DNA of 64,000 bases from Paenibacillus swuensis (GTDB lineage: Bacteria > Bacillota > Bacilli > Paenibacillales > DY6): the NCBI RefSeq assembly GCF_001644605.1, contig NZ_CP011388.1:4011501-4075500 (forward strand), read 5' to 3'. The translations under genes were made by a program, and so were the position numbers. This document shows, piece by piece, positions 9,203-18,221 of the stretch (position 1 is its first letter; the number at the start of each line of letters is the position of its first letter). The notes under the pieces are model-generated. The model did no database searches and had not been told where the DNA came from. It worked only from the letters and a program-made list of their open reading frames with translations.

Positions 9203-9260
9203 GGGATGAAGCATATATAGAAGAGACAGTTCATCTCGAATCTAATTCATGAATGAATGG

Positions 9261-9668
9261 TTATGGAAGAACAAGAATTTGACCTTCTTGCAGTAAGCTG
9301 CCTACTAAATGATTCATCTTACGCAAATCGGAAATATATGAACGTATGTTCTTATCCTTGGGCGCATGTGCTTCTGCTATACTCCATAATGTGTCCCCGG
9401 AATCCACGAGCACTCTCCGAGGGTTAACATTCGAAGAGACTTGATTAAAACTTAATTCTAAGTTGTTGTTGTTCGCTTTCTTGTTCGTCTCCGTGGTTGA
9501 TTCACCGTAGGCCTGTATGACGGCTCCGAAAGAGAAACAGATTAGAAACAATGTAAAAAAGAAAGTAAATTTCTTGAGTTTAACATAGCCAAGTGTTCCT
9601 TTAGGTGTGGATTTAACTTTATGAGTTCCCGTCGAATTCGTATTAGAATATGTATAATAGGCTTGCAT
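9261..9668 (-). CDS. yneA: YneA-like SOS cell-division suppressor (TM plus LysM)
   Basis: A 135-residue protein with a cytoplasmic N-terminus, one membrane segment (about 34-52, FTFFFTLFLICFSFGAV), a linker, and a C-terminal LysM domain (about 84-135; VDSGDTLWSIAEAHAP and GQILVLP). This is the architecture of B. subtilis YneA, which delays septation during the SOS response. The start at 9668 is chosen because GGGAGGG lies 7 bases upstream; the frame opens at 9710 but those codons overlap a LexA box. Divergent from lexA, with five LexA-type boxes in between, it is very likely SOS-controlled. The N-terminal segment is longer than in the 105-residue B. subtilis protein. Confidence 0.83.
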   Translation of the reverse strand: MQAYYTYSNTNSTGTHKVKSTPKGTLGYVKLKKFTFFFTLFLICFSFGAVIQAYGESTTETNKKANNNNLELSFNQVSSNVNPRRVLVDSGDTLWSIAEAHAPKDKNIRSYISDLRKMNHLVGSLLQEGQILVLP

Positions 9669-9681
9669 GATGTCACCCTCC

Positions 9682-9695
9682 CAAACGTTTGTTCT
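9682..9695 (-). promoter_or_regulatory. LexA box 1 (yneA-proximal)
   Basis: Minus strand AGAACAAACGTTTG, 13 of 14 matches to the Gram-positive LexA consensus CGAACRNRYGTTYG. It sits directly upstream of the yneA ribosome binding site. Confidence 0.75.
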
Positions 9696-9719
9696 TATTT
9701 GTATAAACATAAGATAACA

Positions 9720-9733
9720 CGAACAAATGTTTG
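9720..9733 (+). promoter_or_regulatory. LexA box 2 (exact consensus)
   Basis: CGAACAAATGTTTG matches the DinR/LexA consensus CGAACRNRYGTTYG at every position. Confidence 0.9.
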
Positions 9734-9749
9734 AGTCAACATAAATATC

Positions 9750-9763
9750 GAAACATTTGTTCT
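9750..9763 (-). promoter_or_regulatory. LexA box 3
   Basis: On the minus strand the site reads AGAACAAATGTTTC, containing the GAAC-N4-GTTT core; two outer positions deviate from consensus. Confidence 0.65.
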
Positions 9764-9782
9764 CATATAATGGATAAATATT

Positions 9783-9796
9783 CGAACTTATGTTTG
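9783..9796 (+). promoter_or_regulatory. LexA box 4
   Basis: CGAACTTATGTTTG has one mismatch (T at the first R position) to the LexA consensus. Its last three bases overlap the -35 of the lexA promoter. Confidence 0.75.
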
Positions 9797-9822
9797 TACG
9801 AACTCCGGTTCTGTGTTATACT
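9794..9822 (+). promoter_or_regulatory. Sigma-A promoter of lexA with LexA box 5 in the spacer
   Basis: TTGTAC at 9794-9799 and TATACT at 9817-9822 are 17 bases apart. CGAACTCCGGTTC at 9799-9811 fits the GAAC-N4-GTTC core and fills most of the spacer, so a bound LexA would block polymerase (autorepression). Confidence 0.75.
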
Positions 9823-9858
9823 TTCTCTAACTAATATTGTTAAATTGGAGTGATGATC

Positions 9859-10479
9859 GTGTCGAAGATTTCCAGTCGTCAGTTGGCGATTTTAGACTTC
9901 ATCAAGAATGAAGTGCGCGATAAAGGCTATCCACCTTCTGTTCGAGAAATCGGTGAAGCTGTCGGACTTGCCTCTTCTTCCACTGTCCATGGACATTTGG
10001 ACAGACTTGAGAAGAAAGGCCTGATTCGCCGGGACCCTACGAAACCTAGAGCTATTGAGATTCTCGGTAACGATGAAAGTGCCAACATTTATCCTTTCTC
10101 CGTGTCCCGAGTGCCGCTCGTGGGTAAAGTAACGGCCGGTGTTCCCATTACCGCGACGGAGAATATTGAAGATTACTTTCCTCTACCGAATCACATTGTC
10201 GGGGATCAGACGGTCTTTATGTTAAGCGTTGAAGGCGACAGCATGATTGACGCAGGCATACATAACGGCGATTATGTCATCGTGCGTCAACAACAAACCG
10301 CAAACAATGGAGATATTGTGGTGGCCATGACGGATGAAGACGAAGCCACAGTGAAACGCTTTTACAAGGAACGTGACCATATCCGGTTGCAGCCTGAGAA
10401 TTCCGCACTTTCTCCTATCTTACTTAATCATGTTACGATTCTTGGTCGTGTCATTGGCTTATTTAGAGACATACACTAA
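9859..10479 (+). CDS. lexA: SOS repressor LexA
   Basis: Transcriptional repressor of the SOS regulon with RecA-stimulated self-cleavage. The GTG at 9859 is preferred (GGAG 8 bases upstream, MSKISSRQ N-terminus), giving 206 residues like B. subtilis LexA. Upstream in-frame GTG/ATG codons at 9850 and 9853 overlap or abut the ribosome binding site. The winged helix DNA-binding domain spans about 1-70. The scissile bond Ala93-Gly94 lies in VTAGVP. The catalytic dyad is Ser128 (EGDSM) and Lys166 (ATVKRF). All protease residues are intact. It is autoregulated through the adjacent boxes and terminated by a strong hairpin. Confidence 0.97.
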   Translation: MSKISSRQLAILDFIKNEVRDKGYPPSVREIGEAVGLASSSTVHGHLDRLEKKGLIRRDPTKPRAIEILGNDESANIYPFSVSRVPLVGKVTAGVPITATENIEDYFPLPNHIVGDQTVFMLSVEGDSMIDAGIHNGDYVIVRQQQTANNGDIVVAMTDEDEATVKRFYKERDHIRLQPENSALSPILLNHVTILGRVIGLFRDIH

Positions 10480-10515
10480 TATACTAAACATCCATAACTA
10501 AACATTGCCAAACAA

Positions 10516-10550
10516 GAAGAAGCTCCCCGGCTAAGCCGGGGAGCTTCTTC
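10516..10550 (+). terminator. Bidirectional terminator between lexA and glnA
   Basis: Long perfect stem GAAGAAGCTCCCCGGC / GCCGGGGAGCTTCTTC with loop TAA. T-rich tracts follow on both strands, serving the convergent lexA and glnA. Confidence 0.9.
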
Positions 10551-10567
10551 TTATTTGATCTTTAGTA

Positions 10568-11896
10568 TTAATATGAAGTGATGTATTGATCGCGTTCCCA
10601 CTGGTGAATCTGCGTTCTGTACATATCCCATTCGATTTCCTTAAGCTCATAGAAATGGGCCAAAGCATGATCGCCCAACGCGTCGCAGATGACATCATCA
10701 CGCAACAACTCGCCTAATGCTTCTTTAAGGGAATATGGAAGTGTAGGAATGCCTTCATCGATCCGCTCTTCTTCGGTCATTACATAAATGTTGCGGTCCG
10801 TTGGCGCAGGCAACGACATCTTGTTCTTAATGCCGTCCAAGCCGGATTTCAGCATAACTGCCAAAGCTAAGTAAGGGTTAGCTGTCGGATCCGGGTTACG
10901 AACTTCGATGCGAGTGCTAAGACCGCGAGAAGCTGGAATACGAATCATTGGGCTACGGTTAGAAGCTGACCATGCCACGTAGCAAGGCGCCTCATAGCCT
11001 GGAACCAATCGTTTGTATGAGTTTACGGTAGGGTTGGTAATGGCTGCGAAAGCACGTGCATGCTTCAATACTCCTGCCATGTATTGGCGGGCCACCACAC
11101 TCAGTCCAAGCTTGTCCTTCTCGTCATAGAAGGCGTTCTCGTTTCCACGGAACAGCGATTGGTGACAATGCATACCGGAACCGTTCATACCGAATAGCGG
11201 CTTAGGCATGAATGTCGCGTGCAATCCATGTTGTCTTGCAATGGTCTTAACAACCAGTTTAAACGTCTGGATCTGATCGGCTGCGCGAATCGCATCCGCA
11301 TACTTAAAGTCGATTTCATGTTGACCCGGAGCAACTTCATGGTGAGAAGCTTCAATTTCAAATCCCATTTCTTCCAGTACAAGAACGATTTCTCGGCGGC
11401 AGTTCTCTCCAAGGTCCGTCGGCGCCAAGTCGAAGTATCCGCCTTGGTCATTCAGCTCCATCGTAGGATTGCCCTTCTCATCCGTCTTAAATAAGAAAAA
11501 TTCCGGTTCAGGACCTACGTTCATTGCGGAATAGCCCATGGCTTCGGCTTCTTCAAGGGAACGCTTCAGAATGCCGCGAGGATCGCCGGCAAACGGCGTG
11601 CCGTCAGGCATATAAATGTCACAAATTAAACGGGCCACTCTGTTCTGTGTAACCCACGGGAAAATAACCCAAGTGTCCAAATCCGGATAAAGGTACATAT
11701 CCGATTCTTCGATTCGAACGTATCCTTCGATGGAAGAACCGTCGAACATCATCTTGTTATCAAGCGCTTTCTCTAATTGACTAACCGGGATTTCCACATT
11801 CTTAATTGTTCCCAACAGATCCGTGAACTGTAAACGGATGAAACGAACGTTCTGTTCTTTGGCAATCTTCAGAATATCCTCTTTGGTGAAACTCAT
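10568..11896 (-). CDS. glnA: Glutamine synthetase, type I-alpha
   Basis: Condenses glutamate and ammonia to glutamine with ATP. The 442-residue length is typical of the Bacillales GSI-alpha enzyme, which lacks the adenylylation loop and is feedback inhibited by glutamine. Visible signatures are the beta-grasp domain [18 protein letters not shown] near residue 50-67, the metal-binding [11 protein letters not shown], the ATP-site block [16 protein letters not shown], and the flap-region Glu in PGYEAP. The ATG at 11896 follows AGAGGAGA. It lies 40 bases behind glnR on the same strand, the conserved glnRA operon in which feedback-inhibited GS activates GlnR repression. Confidence 0.97.
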   Translation of the reverse strand: MSFTKEDILKIAKEQNVRFIRLQFTDLLGTIKNVEIPVSQLEKALDNKMMFDGSSIEGYVRIEESDMYLYPDLDTWVIFPWVTQNRVARLICDIYMPDGTPFAGDPRGILKRSLEEAEAMGYSAMNVGPEPEFFLFKTDEKGNPTMELNDQGGYFDLAPTDLGENCRREIVLVLEEMGFEIEASHHEVAPGQHEIDFKYADAIRAADQIQTFKLVVKTIARQHGLHATFMPKPLFGMNGSGMHCHQSLFRGNENAFYDEKDKLGLSVVARQYMAGVLKHARAFAAITNPTVNSYKRLVPGYEAPCYVAWSASNRSPMIRIPASRGLSTRIEVRNPDPTANPYLALAVMLKSGLDGIKNKMSLPAPTDRNIYVMTEEERIDEGIPTLPYSLKEALGELLRDDVICDALGDHALAHFYELKEIEWDMYRTQIHQWERDQYITSY

Positions 11897-11936
11897 ATGC
11901 AGTCATCTCCTCTTCATCGTTTAATGTTATAAAATT

Positions 11937-12350
11937 CTAGCGCTGAAAGAAACGGGAAAGCTCGCCTTGAATAAGGGAAACCTGACCCGGCCTCTTTCCT
12001 TGCATCAGCTGCTGTTTAAGCATACGATGGAGTTGGGAATCGGTCAATTCCTTACGTTTCACTTCGGTATGCTCGTTCAATACCGTGGCATCATCCGATT
12101 CTCTGGATACCGGAAGCATTACTTGCTTAATTCCTGCAATGTTAACGCCCTTCTCAATCAAAGCCTTAATTTCCAACAACCGTTCTACGTCATTGAAGGA
12201 GAACAGACGTTGATTACCGGACGTACGCGCAGGGACGATTAACTCATGCTGCTCATAATAGCGGATTTGTCTAGCGGTTAAATCCGTTAACTTCATGACA
12301 ATCCCGATCGGGAAAAGCGCCATATTCCTCCGTATATCGTCGTTCATCAT
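11937..12350 (-). CDS. glnR: Glutamine synthetase repressor GlnR (MerR family)
   Basis: 137-residue MerR-family regulator, the usual GlnR length. The N-terminal winged helix-turn-helix reads KLTDLTARQIRYYEQHELIVPARTS with the MerR hallmark RQIRYYE, followed by the wing NQRLFSFNDVERLL. The C-terminal tail (about 80-137) is the region that in B. subtilis senses feedback-inhibited glutamine synthetase. ATG at 12350 or the next codon could be used, with GGAAGG upstream. It is the first gene of the glnR-glnA operon, behind a good sigma-A promoter, so autoregulation is expected. Confidence 0.95.
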   Translation of the reverse strand: MMNDDIRRNMALFPIGIVMKLTDLTARQIRYYEQHELIVPARTSGNQRLFSFNDVERLLEIKALIEKGVNIAGIKQVMLPVSRESDDATVLNEHTEVKRKELTDSQLHRMLKQQLMQGKRPGQVSLIQGELSRFFQR

Positions 12351-12386
12351 TCATCAACCTTCCAGTGAAAAATAAAATATAACACT

Positions 12387-12415
12387 ATTGTAACTGGCTC
12401 ACAAGAAGGTGTCAA
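12387..12415 (-). promoter_or_regulatory. Sigma-A promoter of glnRA
   Basis: Minus strand TTGACA (12410-12415), 17-base spacer, TACAAT (12387-12392). The dyad TGTAA-N5-TCACA at 12389-12403 overlaps the -10 and spacer. It resembles the GlnR/TnrA site but has 5 rather than 7 central bases, so GlnR binding there is only suggested. Confidence 0.75.
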
Positions 12416-12453
12416 TGGATGTTAGGTTTAAACAACATAAACTTACATGGAAG

Positions 12454-13707
12454 CTACACTAACCCTTGATCTCGCATATTTTGAATCGCTGTCATGACAC
12501 CGAGTTTAACATGTGAGTAGGTTAAGCCTCCTTGCATGTAAGCAATATACGGCTCGCGAATCGGCGCATCAGCTGACAATTCCAAAGATCCTCCTTGAAT
12601 GAAAGTGCCCGCTGCCATAATGACAGGATGTTCATATCCGGGCATATCCCATGGTTCCGGCACTACATGTGCGTCAACGGCCGAAGCCATCTGTATTCCT
12701 TGTACAAAGGTAATTAAATGCGATGAGGAAGAGAAACGAATAGCCTGTATGAGGTCCGTACGTTTCTCTGTCCATGCCGGTTTGGTCTCAAAACCGAGCT
12801 TTTCGAACATGGCCGCGGCAAATATGCTACCCTTTACAGCTTGTCCGACTATAAGGGGCGCCATAAACAAACCTTGAAATATAGAACGGGTAGTACCTAA
12901 CATCGCACCCACCTCAGCGCCGATTCCCGGTGCCGTCAGGCGATACGCAGCCAGTTCAACATACTTCTGCTTCCCTGCGATATAACCTCCGGTTGCGGCT
13001 AAACCACCTCCAGGATTCTTGATGAGGGAACCTGCCATCAAATCCACGCCTATTTCTGTCGGTTCCATGACTTCCGTAAATTCACCGTAGCAGTTATCCA
13101 CGAATACAATGACCTCGGGATTCAACTTTTTCACACGCTGCACCATTTCACCAATCTCTTCGACAGTAAATGAGGCACGCCAATCGTATCCGCGGGAGCG
13201 TTGAATTCCGATAACTTTCGTATGTCGATTCATATGTCGCTCCACAGATTCCCAATCCACGCCATTATCGTTGGCTAATAACGGGATTTCATTGTACCCG
13301 ATGCCATAATCCTGTAACGAACCTTTCCCGTCTCCCGGTTGCCCTATCACTTTGTGCAACGTATCATAGGGACGCCCTGTAATATAGAGCAATTCATCCC
13401 CTGGACGCAGAATGCCGAACAAGGCCGTGCTAATCGTATGCGTTCCGGAGACAAAATGCGGACGCACTAAGGCGCTTTCTGCGCCAAAAGCCTCCGCGTA
13501 CACCTCATCGAGCAGTTCCCGGCCCCGATCATTGTAACCGTATCCCGTGGATCCCGCGAAATGAAAATCACTTATCTTATGATGGCGAAAAGCTTGAATG
13601 ACTTTCCATTGATTTACATCAACGATACGGTCCACTTCTTTAAACCGTCCTTGTATAAGATCTTCCACTTCGTCCATAAGCTCATTTATTTGATTTGTAA
13701 ACAACAT
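12454..13707 (-). CDS. ynbB: YnbB-type PLP-dependent protein (methionine gamma-lyase/aluminium resistance family)
   Basis: A 417-residue fold-type I PLP enzyme related to cystathionine/methionine gamma-lyases (Met_gamma_lyase family), often annotated as aluminium resistance protein. Features include the glycine-rich FAGSTGYGYNDRG near residue 53, VRPHFVSGTHTI, the PLP-ring region VFVDNCYGEF with the conserved Asp, and the Schiff-base Lys in MAGSLIKNPGGG. The substrate has not been clearly established for this branch. It lies upstream of glnR and downstream of hflX on the same strand, exactly the B. subtilis order. ATG at 13707 is preceded by AGAGGAG. Confidence 0.88.
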   Translation of the reverse strand: MLFTNQINELMDEVEDLIQGRFKEVDRIVDVNQWKVIQAFRHHKISDFHFAGSTGYGYNDRGRELLDEVYAEAFGAESALVRPHFVSGTHTISTALFGILRPGDELLYITGRPYDTLHKVIGQPGDGKGSLQDYGIGYNEIPLLANDNGVDWESVERHMNRHTKVIGIQRSRGYDWRASFTVEEIGEMVQRVKKLNPEVIVFVDNCYGEFTEVMEPTEIGVDLMAGSLIKNPGGGLAATGGYIAGKQKYVELAAYRLTAPGIGAEVGAMLGTTRSIFQGLFMAPLIVGQAVKGSIFAAAMFEKLGFETKPAWTEKRTDLIQAIRFSSSSHLITFVQGIQMASAVDAHVVPEPWDMPGYEHPVIMAAGTFIQGGSLELSADAPIREPYIAYMQGGLTYSHVKLGVMTAIQNMRDQGLV

Positions 13708-13798
13708 ATTATTCGTCTCCTCTTATCCCCTGATCCTATAGCGTTAAATCTCTAATCATATCTTTGCCTAAACAGAGAAAAAACCGAACACCGAAGCC

Positions 13799-15085
13799 TT
13801 AGGCTTCAGTATAAGGTTCCAGAACATAACCTAATTTCTCATAGTCCAAACGGTTAATTCTTACATTATAAAGAATATCGGATTCATCAAATGACTGTTC
13901 TAATACCTCTCCAATCCTGTAAACATGAGCCGCTAAATCACCGCGATCCGATGGGATGCGAAACGTAAGCGTATCTCCCGTCATGCGTTCCTGTACCGCT
14001 TCTTTGAGCTTGTCCAGATCAGAAGGGGAGTAAGCGTTGATTTTAATATACTCGCCTTCCGTGGTCAACATCTCCCGCTCTTCGGGTGAGCATAAATCAA
14101 TCTTGTTAAATACCGTCATTTGCTCTTTTCCCGAAGCCCCCAGTTCCTCAAGCACCTTCTGTACCACCTTCATCTGATCCGATCGATTATCACTTGAACT
14201 GTCCACGATATGAAGAATTAAATCCGCCTCATTCGCTTCTTCCAGTGTGGCCCGGAAAGCGGCAACGAGGTCATGAGGCAGGTTTTGGATAAAACCGACC
14301 GTATCCGTAAGCACAATCTCCTTACCCGCGGGAAGCATCAAATTACGGCTCGTCGGATCCAGGGTTGCGAACAACTGATTCTCCACGAGTACGTCAGCTT
14401 GCGTCAACTGTTTCAACAAAGTAGATTTACCTGCGTTGGTATACCCGACTAAAGCCACTTGAAAAATACCGGTCTTTTTCCGGCGTTCCCGGTGTAAAGT
14501 CCGGTGTCGAACCATCTCATGCAGATGGCCTTTCAACTCGTTGATCCGGTCCCGAATATGTCTTCGGTCCGTTTCAAGTTTGGTCTCCCCCGGCCCCCGG
14601 GTACCGATACCGCCGCCGAGTCTGGATAAGTTCTTGCCCTGTCCGGACAATCTCGGCAGCAAATAACTAAGTTGAGCCAATTCGACCTGCACAATTCCCT
14701 CGCGTGTCTTGGCGCGTCCCGCGAATATATCCAAAATCAACTGGGTTCTGTCAATAATTTTCACATCTAGAGCGGCTTCTAAATTTCGAACCTGCGCCCC
14801 AGAAAGTTCTTGGTCAAATATGGCGGTTGTGGCACCAAGTTCATCGATCCGCAGCTTAAGTTCTTCCACTTTCCCCTTACCGATAAACCATTTGGGATCC
14901 TTCGTGTCTTTATTCTGAGTGATGGTGTCCAGCACCTCCACCCCGGCGGTTTCAGCCAATCCGACTAATTCCGCTAAAGAATATTCCAAATTCACTTCCT
15001 TTAACTTTAAATCATTGGTGTATAAGCTGACAAGAACGGCACGGTCCGCCAGCGTCGCGTTTGTATCATGTGTTTGGTTACGCAT
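13799..15085 (-). CDS. hflX: Ribosome-associated GTPase HflX
   Basis: 428-residue translational GTPase that splits stalled or hibernating ribosomes. The N-terminal HflX domain (1-190) includes the glycine-rich GGGIGTRGPGE. It is followed by a coiled linker and the G domain: G1 GYTNAGKST (about 212-220), G2 region ATLDPTSR, G3 DTVGF, and G4 NKIDL. The C-terminal domain of about 65 residues completes the usual length. ATG at 15085 has AAGGAG upstream. It sits between spoVK and ynbB, as in B. subtilis. Confidence 0.95.
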   Translation of the reverse strand: MRNQTHDTNATLADRAVLVSLYTNDLKLKEVNLEYSLAELVGLAETAGVEVLDTITQNKDTKDPKWFIGKGKVEELKLRIDELGATTAIFDQELSGAQVRNLEAALDVKIIDRTQLILDIFAGRAKTREGIVQVELAQLSYLLPRLSGQGKNLSRLGGGIGTRGPGETKLETDRRHIRDRINELKGHLHEMVRHRTLHRERRKKTGIFQVALVGYTNAGKSTLLKQLTQADVLVENQLFATLDPTSRNLMLPAGKEIVLTDTVGFIQNLPHDLVAAFRATLEEANEADLILHIVDSSSDNRSDQMKVVQKVLEELGASGKEQMTVFNKIDLCSPEEREMLTTEGEYIKINAYSPSDLDKLKEAVQERMTGDTLTFRIPSDRGDLAAHVYRIGEVLEQSFDESDILYNVRINRLDYEKLGYVLEPYTEA

Positions 15086-15146
15086 AGATTGCTCCTTGTT
15101 CTCTGATAGTTAGGTACCTTATTCATATGAGTATGCCCTAGTTCAT

Positions 15147-16121
15147 CTATATTTTGTCAAAACGTAAATCCTCGGGTTTAAGCTGCATCAATTCTTGTTT
15201 AGTGGGAGACGCGCCTGAATCCAGTAAACGAACGGCCTGATAGCGGATGGCCTTCTCAATGACATTCCTGACGTACCGCGCATTACTGAATGAATGCAAT
15301 GTCAGCTGCTTCTCCTGTAACAAGTGTTGCCGTAATTTAAAAAGAGAGGTCGGCGAAATCTGATAATCTCGTTCCAAGAGCATCATATCACAAATCTGCA
15401 GTAACTGATCCACCGTGTAGTCCGGAAAGTCAATTTGGATGGGGAAACGGGATGGCAAACCTGGATTCAGCATTAGAAAATCATTCATTTCACCCGAATA
15501 GCCCGCCAAGATAAGAATAAATTGATTTTTGTGATCCTCCATGGCTTTCACCAATGTATCAATGGCTTCCTTGCCGAAATCCTTTTCCCCGCCCCTTGCA
15601 AGACTGTAAGCTTCATCGATAAACAAGATCCCGCCCAGCGCTTTCTTCACCAGATCCCGTGTACGTTGTGCTGTATGACCTATATATTCGCCGACTAAAT
15701 CCGCGCGCTCCACCTCAATCAAGTGCCCTTTGCTTAGGACTCCCATGGATTGAAACAAGCGAGCTACCATTCGTGCGACCGTTGTCTTACCGGTACCCGG
15801 ATTTCCCCTGAAAATCATATGGTAAACCTGGGAGCCGCTTTGCAAGCCCGCCTCGGTTCTCATTTGGGTAATTTGTAACAGAGCGTAAATCTCGTAAACC
15901 AATTCTTTAACGTTCTCCATCCCCACCATCTGATCCAGTTGTTTCTGAATCGGTGTAAACTGGCTGTCTTGAGCCGTTGATTTTCCGGTTACTAAGGCTT
16001 CGGACTCCGCTGTGTTAGCCGACATAACCGGTGACTGCGCATCGGCTGTGTTCCGCAACACAATATTAATTTGACGCGAAGGCCGGGGTTTGGCGGCGGA
16101 TGTAACTACACGCCCATTCAT
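15147..16121 (-). CDS. spoVK: Stage V sporulation protein K, AAA+ ATPase
   Basis: 324-residue CbbX/SpoVK-type AAA+ ATPase required for late spore maturation in B. subtilis. A divergent N-terminal tail (1-75) precedes the ATPase core: LDQMVGMENVK, Walker A GNPGTGKTT, Walker B GGILFIDEAYSL, sensor ILAGY and arginine finger region NPGLPSRFP. The C-terminal lid carries NARYVRNVIEKAIRYQ. ATG at 16121 follows GAGGTGA. First of the spoVK-hflX-ynbB run. I did not find a convincing sporulation sigma promoter in the 108 bases upstream. Confidence 0.92.
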   Translation of the reverse strand: MNGRVVTSAAKPRPSRQINIVLRNTADAQSPVMSANTAESEALVTGKSTAQDSQFTPIQKQLDQMVGMENVKELVYEIYALLQITQMRTEAGLQSGSQVYHMIFRGNPGTGKTTVARMVARLFQSMGVLSKGHLIEVERADLVGEYIGHTAQRTRDLVKKALGGILFIDEAYSLARGGEKDFGKEAIDTLVKAMEDHKNQFILILAGYSGEMNDFLMLNPGLPSRFPIQIDFPDYTVDQLLQICDMMLLERDYQISPTSLFKLRQHLLQEKQLTLHSFSNARYVRNVIEKAIRYQAVRLLDSGASPTKQELMQLKPEDLRFDKI

Positions 16122-16229
16122 TATGGCGTCACCTCGTTTGGATGGGTTGGCGGTTCATACCATACCTATTCAACAATAGAGGTTCATATTAGCAGTTTTG
16201 GCGAAGCTTGACTGATAGAGAAGGCGTAA

Positions 16230-18134
16230 TCAGATTCTCTTGCCAAAATGTTTCTCGATCATCCGTGTCAATGCATCCAGTTTAACCGGTTTGGAAATAT
16301 AGTCGTCCATGCCTCCCGCAAGATACTTTTCTTTGTCCCCCATTAAAGCATTAGCCGTAACCGCGATAATTACCGGGCAACGATCACCTAATCGCTCTCG
16401 GAGTTGTGATGCCGCTTCCATCCCGTCCATGACCGGCATTTGGATATCCATTAGTATGAGATCGTATTCCTTTGACTGCACCGCTTCAACGGTCTGAAGA
16501 CCATCTTCGGCCACATCGACTGTATAACCTAATTTGCGTAACATCATAAACAGTACTTTACGGTTAATATCATGATCTTCTGCAATGAGAATCTTGAGCG
16601 GAACATTCTCTTCACTTAACTGAGACAAATTGGATTCGCCGGTGTCCTCTGCAGGCAATTCAGTCGGCTCACGCAATGGAATGGTTAGAATAAATTCACT
16701 GCCTAATCCGGATTCAGAATGAATTGAAAGTGTTCCTCCCATGAGATGCAGAAGATGATTGCTGATCGTCAGCCCGAGGCCGGTTCCGCTAAACCTGCGA
16801 CTTGGCGAAGAGTCTACTTGTGTGAATGGCTGCAGAATTTGCTCTATACGATCCTGAGGAATCCCAATTCCCGAATCTTTCACTCGCATTCGCAACACCT
16901 TGTCGCCTGATATTAAAGCGCACTCTGCTTCAAAGCAAATGGAACCCGTCTCGGTAAATTTGACCGCGTTATCCATCAGGTTAATCAGCACTTGACGAAA
17001 TCTGGTTTCGTCACCAACGATCCATTGAGGCAAAGATGAATCACATGACCAATCGAGGCTTAGATTTTTGTCACGAATCGGCTTTTGAAACAAATTAATG
17101 ACATCCGTGATTACCGATTCAATACGAAAAGGTTCTTCGGTTAATTCAAAATGACCGGATTCCATCTTCGAAAAGTCTAATATCCCGTTGATAATGGACA
17201 GCAGGGCATTCCCGCTCCTTTGAATGGAAACGACAGATTCCCGCTGTAATTCATCTAATTTGGATTCTCGAAGTAACTCCGTCAGACCTAAAATACCGTT
17301 CAACGGTGTGCGGACTTCATGACTCATCATGGCAAGAAAATCACTTTTGGTTTTCGCCACGGATTCAGCAACTTCTAGCTGCTTTTGGCTTTTTATTTCT
17401 TTATCAATGTTACGGGTAACACCTAACACGTACTTCTTGCGGCCATGTTCATCTCTCAACGTATTATAATTGCTTTCCAGCCAGACGTAATGTCCGTCTT
17501 TATGCAACAGTCGATATGTAATCACATCTGAATCGGCGAAAACTTCGTTTTTGTAAGCTACCAAATCATCCGGGTGCGTTAAATGTAAAGTATCTTTTCC
17601 TATGATTTCCTCAGGATGATAGCCTAACACTTTGTATATAGAGGGTGTGACATATCTGCAGATCCCGTCAGGCGTGCTGTAACCGATAATATCCATGACA
17701 TTTTCTGAGATTAAATTGTACAGCCATTCTGTTTCTTTTAATTTGTGTTCTGTCGATTTGCGTTCCGTTATATCCGTAATATGTGTTATATAGTAAAGTG
17801 GCTTTTCTTTCTTATCACGAACTACATAAGATTTCAAAGAAGCCCATACCATGGTTCCTTGTTTAGTAATATATCTCTTTTCCGTGACGTAAGTATCCAA
17901 TTCTCCTGCCCAGAGTAATCTGGCTTGTTCTGAATTTTCACTTAAATCATCCGGATGTGTAATTGTTTGATAATCAAGACAGAGAAGCTCCTCCTTGGTG
18001 TATCCGAACATTTCACACAAGAAAGGATTCACGGCAATCCATTTCCCTGTTGCGTCTAACAACGCGATACCAATCGGCGCATATTTATACATTTGTTCAA
18101 AAAAACGCAGATAATCCCCTTGTGCCGATTTCAC
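16230..18134 (-). CDS. Hybrid sensor histidine kinase (PAS-PAS-HisKA-HATPase-REC)
   Basis: 634-residue hybrid kinase without membrane segments, so probably cytoplasmic. Order: PAS/PAC 1 (about 8-125), PAS/PAC 2 (about 135-245), HisKA with phosphoacceptor His272 in MMSHEVRTPLNG, HATPase (N box DNAVKFTETG, G boxes DSGIGIP and GTGLGLTIS, about 380-490), then a receiver domain (about 515-634) with acidic pocket AEDHD, phosphoacceptor Asp563 in LILMDIQMP and Lys in ISKPVK. It starts at GTG 18134 with CAGGAGGG at good spacing. No cognate response regulator is adjacent; the internal receiver suggests a phosphorelay. Its position behind spoVK is suggestive of sporulation input but this is inference. 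Confidence 0.92.
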   Translation of the reverse strand: MKSAQGDYLRFFEQMYKYAPIGIALLDATGKWIAVNPFLCEMFGYTKEELLCLDYQTITHPDDLSENSEQARLLWAGELDTYVTEKRYITKQGTMVWASLKSYVVRDKKEKPLYYITHITDITERKSTEHKLKETEWLYNLISENVMDIIGYSTPDGICRYVTPSIYKVLGYHPEEIIGKDTLHLTHPDDLVAYKNEVFADSDVITYRLLHKDGHYVWLESNYNTLRDEHGRKKYVLGVTRNIDKEIKSQKQLEVAESVAKTKSDFLAMMSHEVRTPLNGILGLTELLRESKLDELQRESVVSIQRSGNALLSIINGILDFSKMESGHFELTEEPFRIESVITDVINLFQKPIRDKNLSLDWSCDSSLPQWIVGDETRFRQVLINLMDNAVKFTETGSICFEAECALISGDKVLRMRVKDSGIGIPQDRIEQILQPFTQVDSSPSRRFSGTGLGLTISNHLLHLMGGTLSIHSESGLGSEFILTIPLREPTELPAEDTGESNLSQLSEENVPLKILIAEDHDINRKVLFMMLRKLGYTVDVAEDGLQTVEAVQSKEYDLILMDIQMPVMDGMEAASQLRERLGDRCPVIIAVTANALMGDKEKYLAGGMDDYISKPVKLDALTRMIEKHFGKRI

Positions 18135-18221
18135 CTTACAAACCCTCCTGGTAAACTACAAATATAGTTCAATTATATACCAGTGTGTACTAAAATCCTA
18201 TGGAAATCCATGACCTTGTGC

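Noticed and set aside
12351-12453. Canonical GlnR/TnrA operator before glnR
   Set aside because: Only a TGTAA-N5-TCACA dyad is present; the consensus requires a 7-base centre, so it is kept as a note under the promoter and not called separately.
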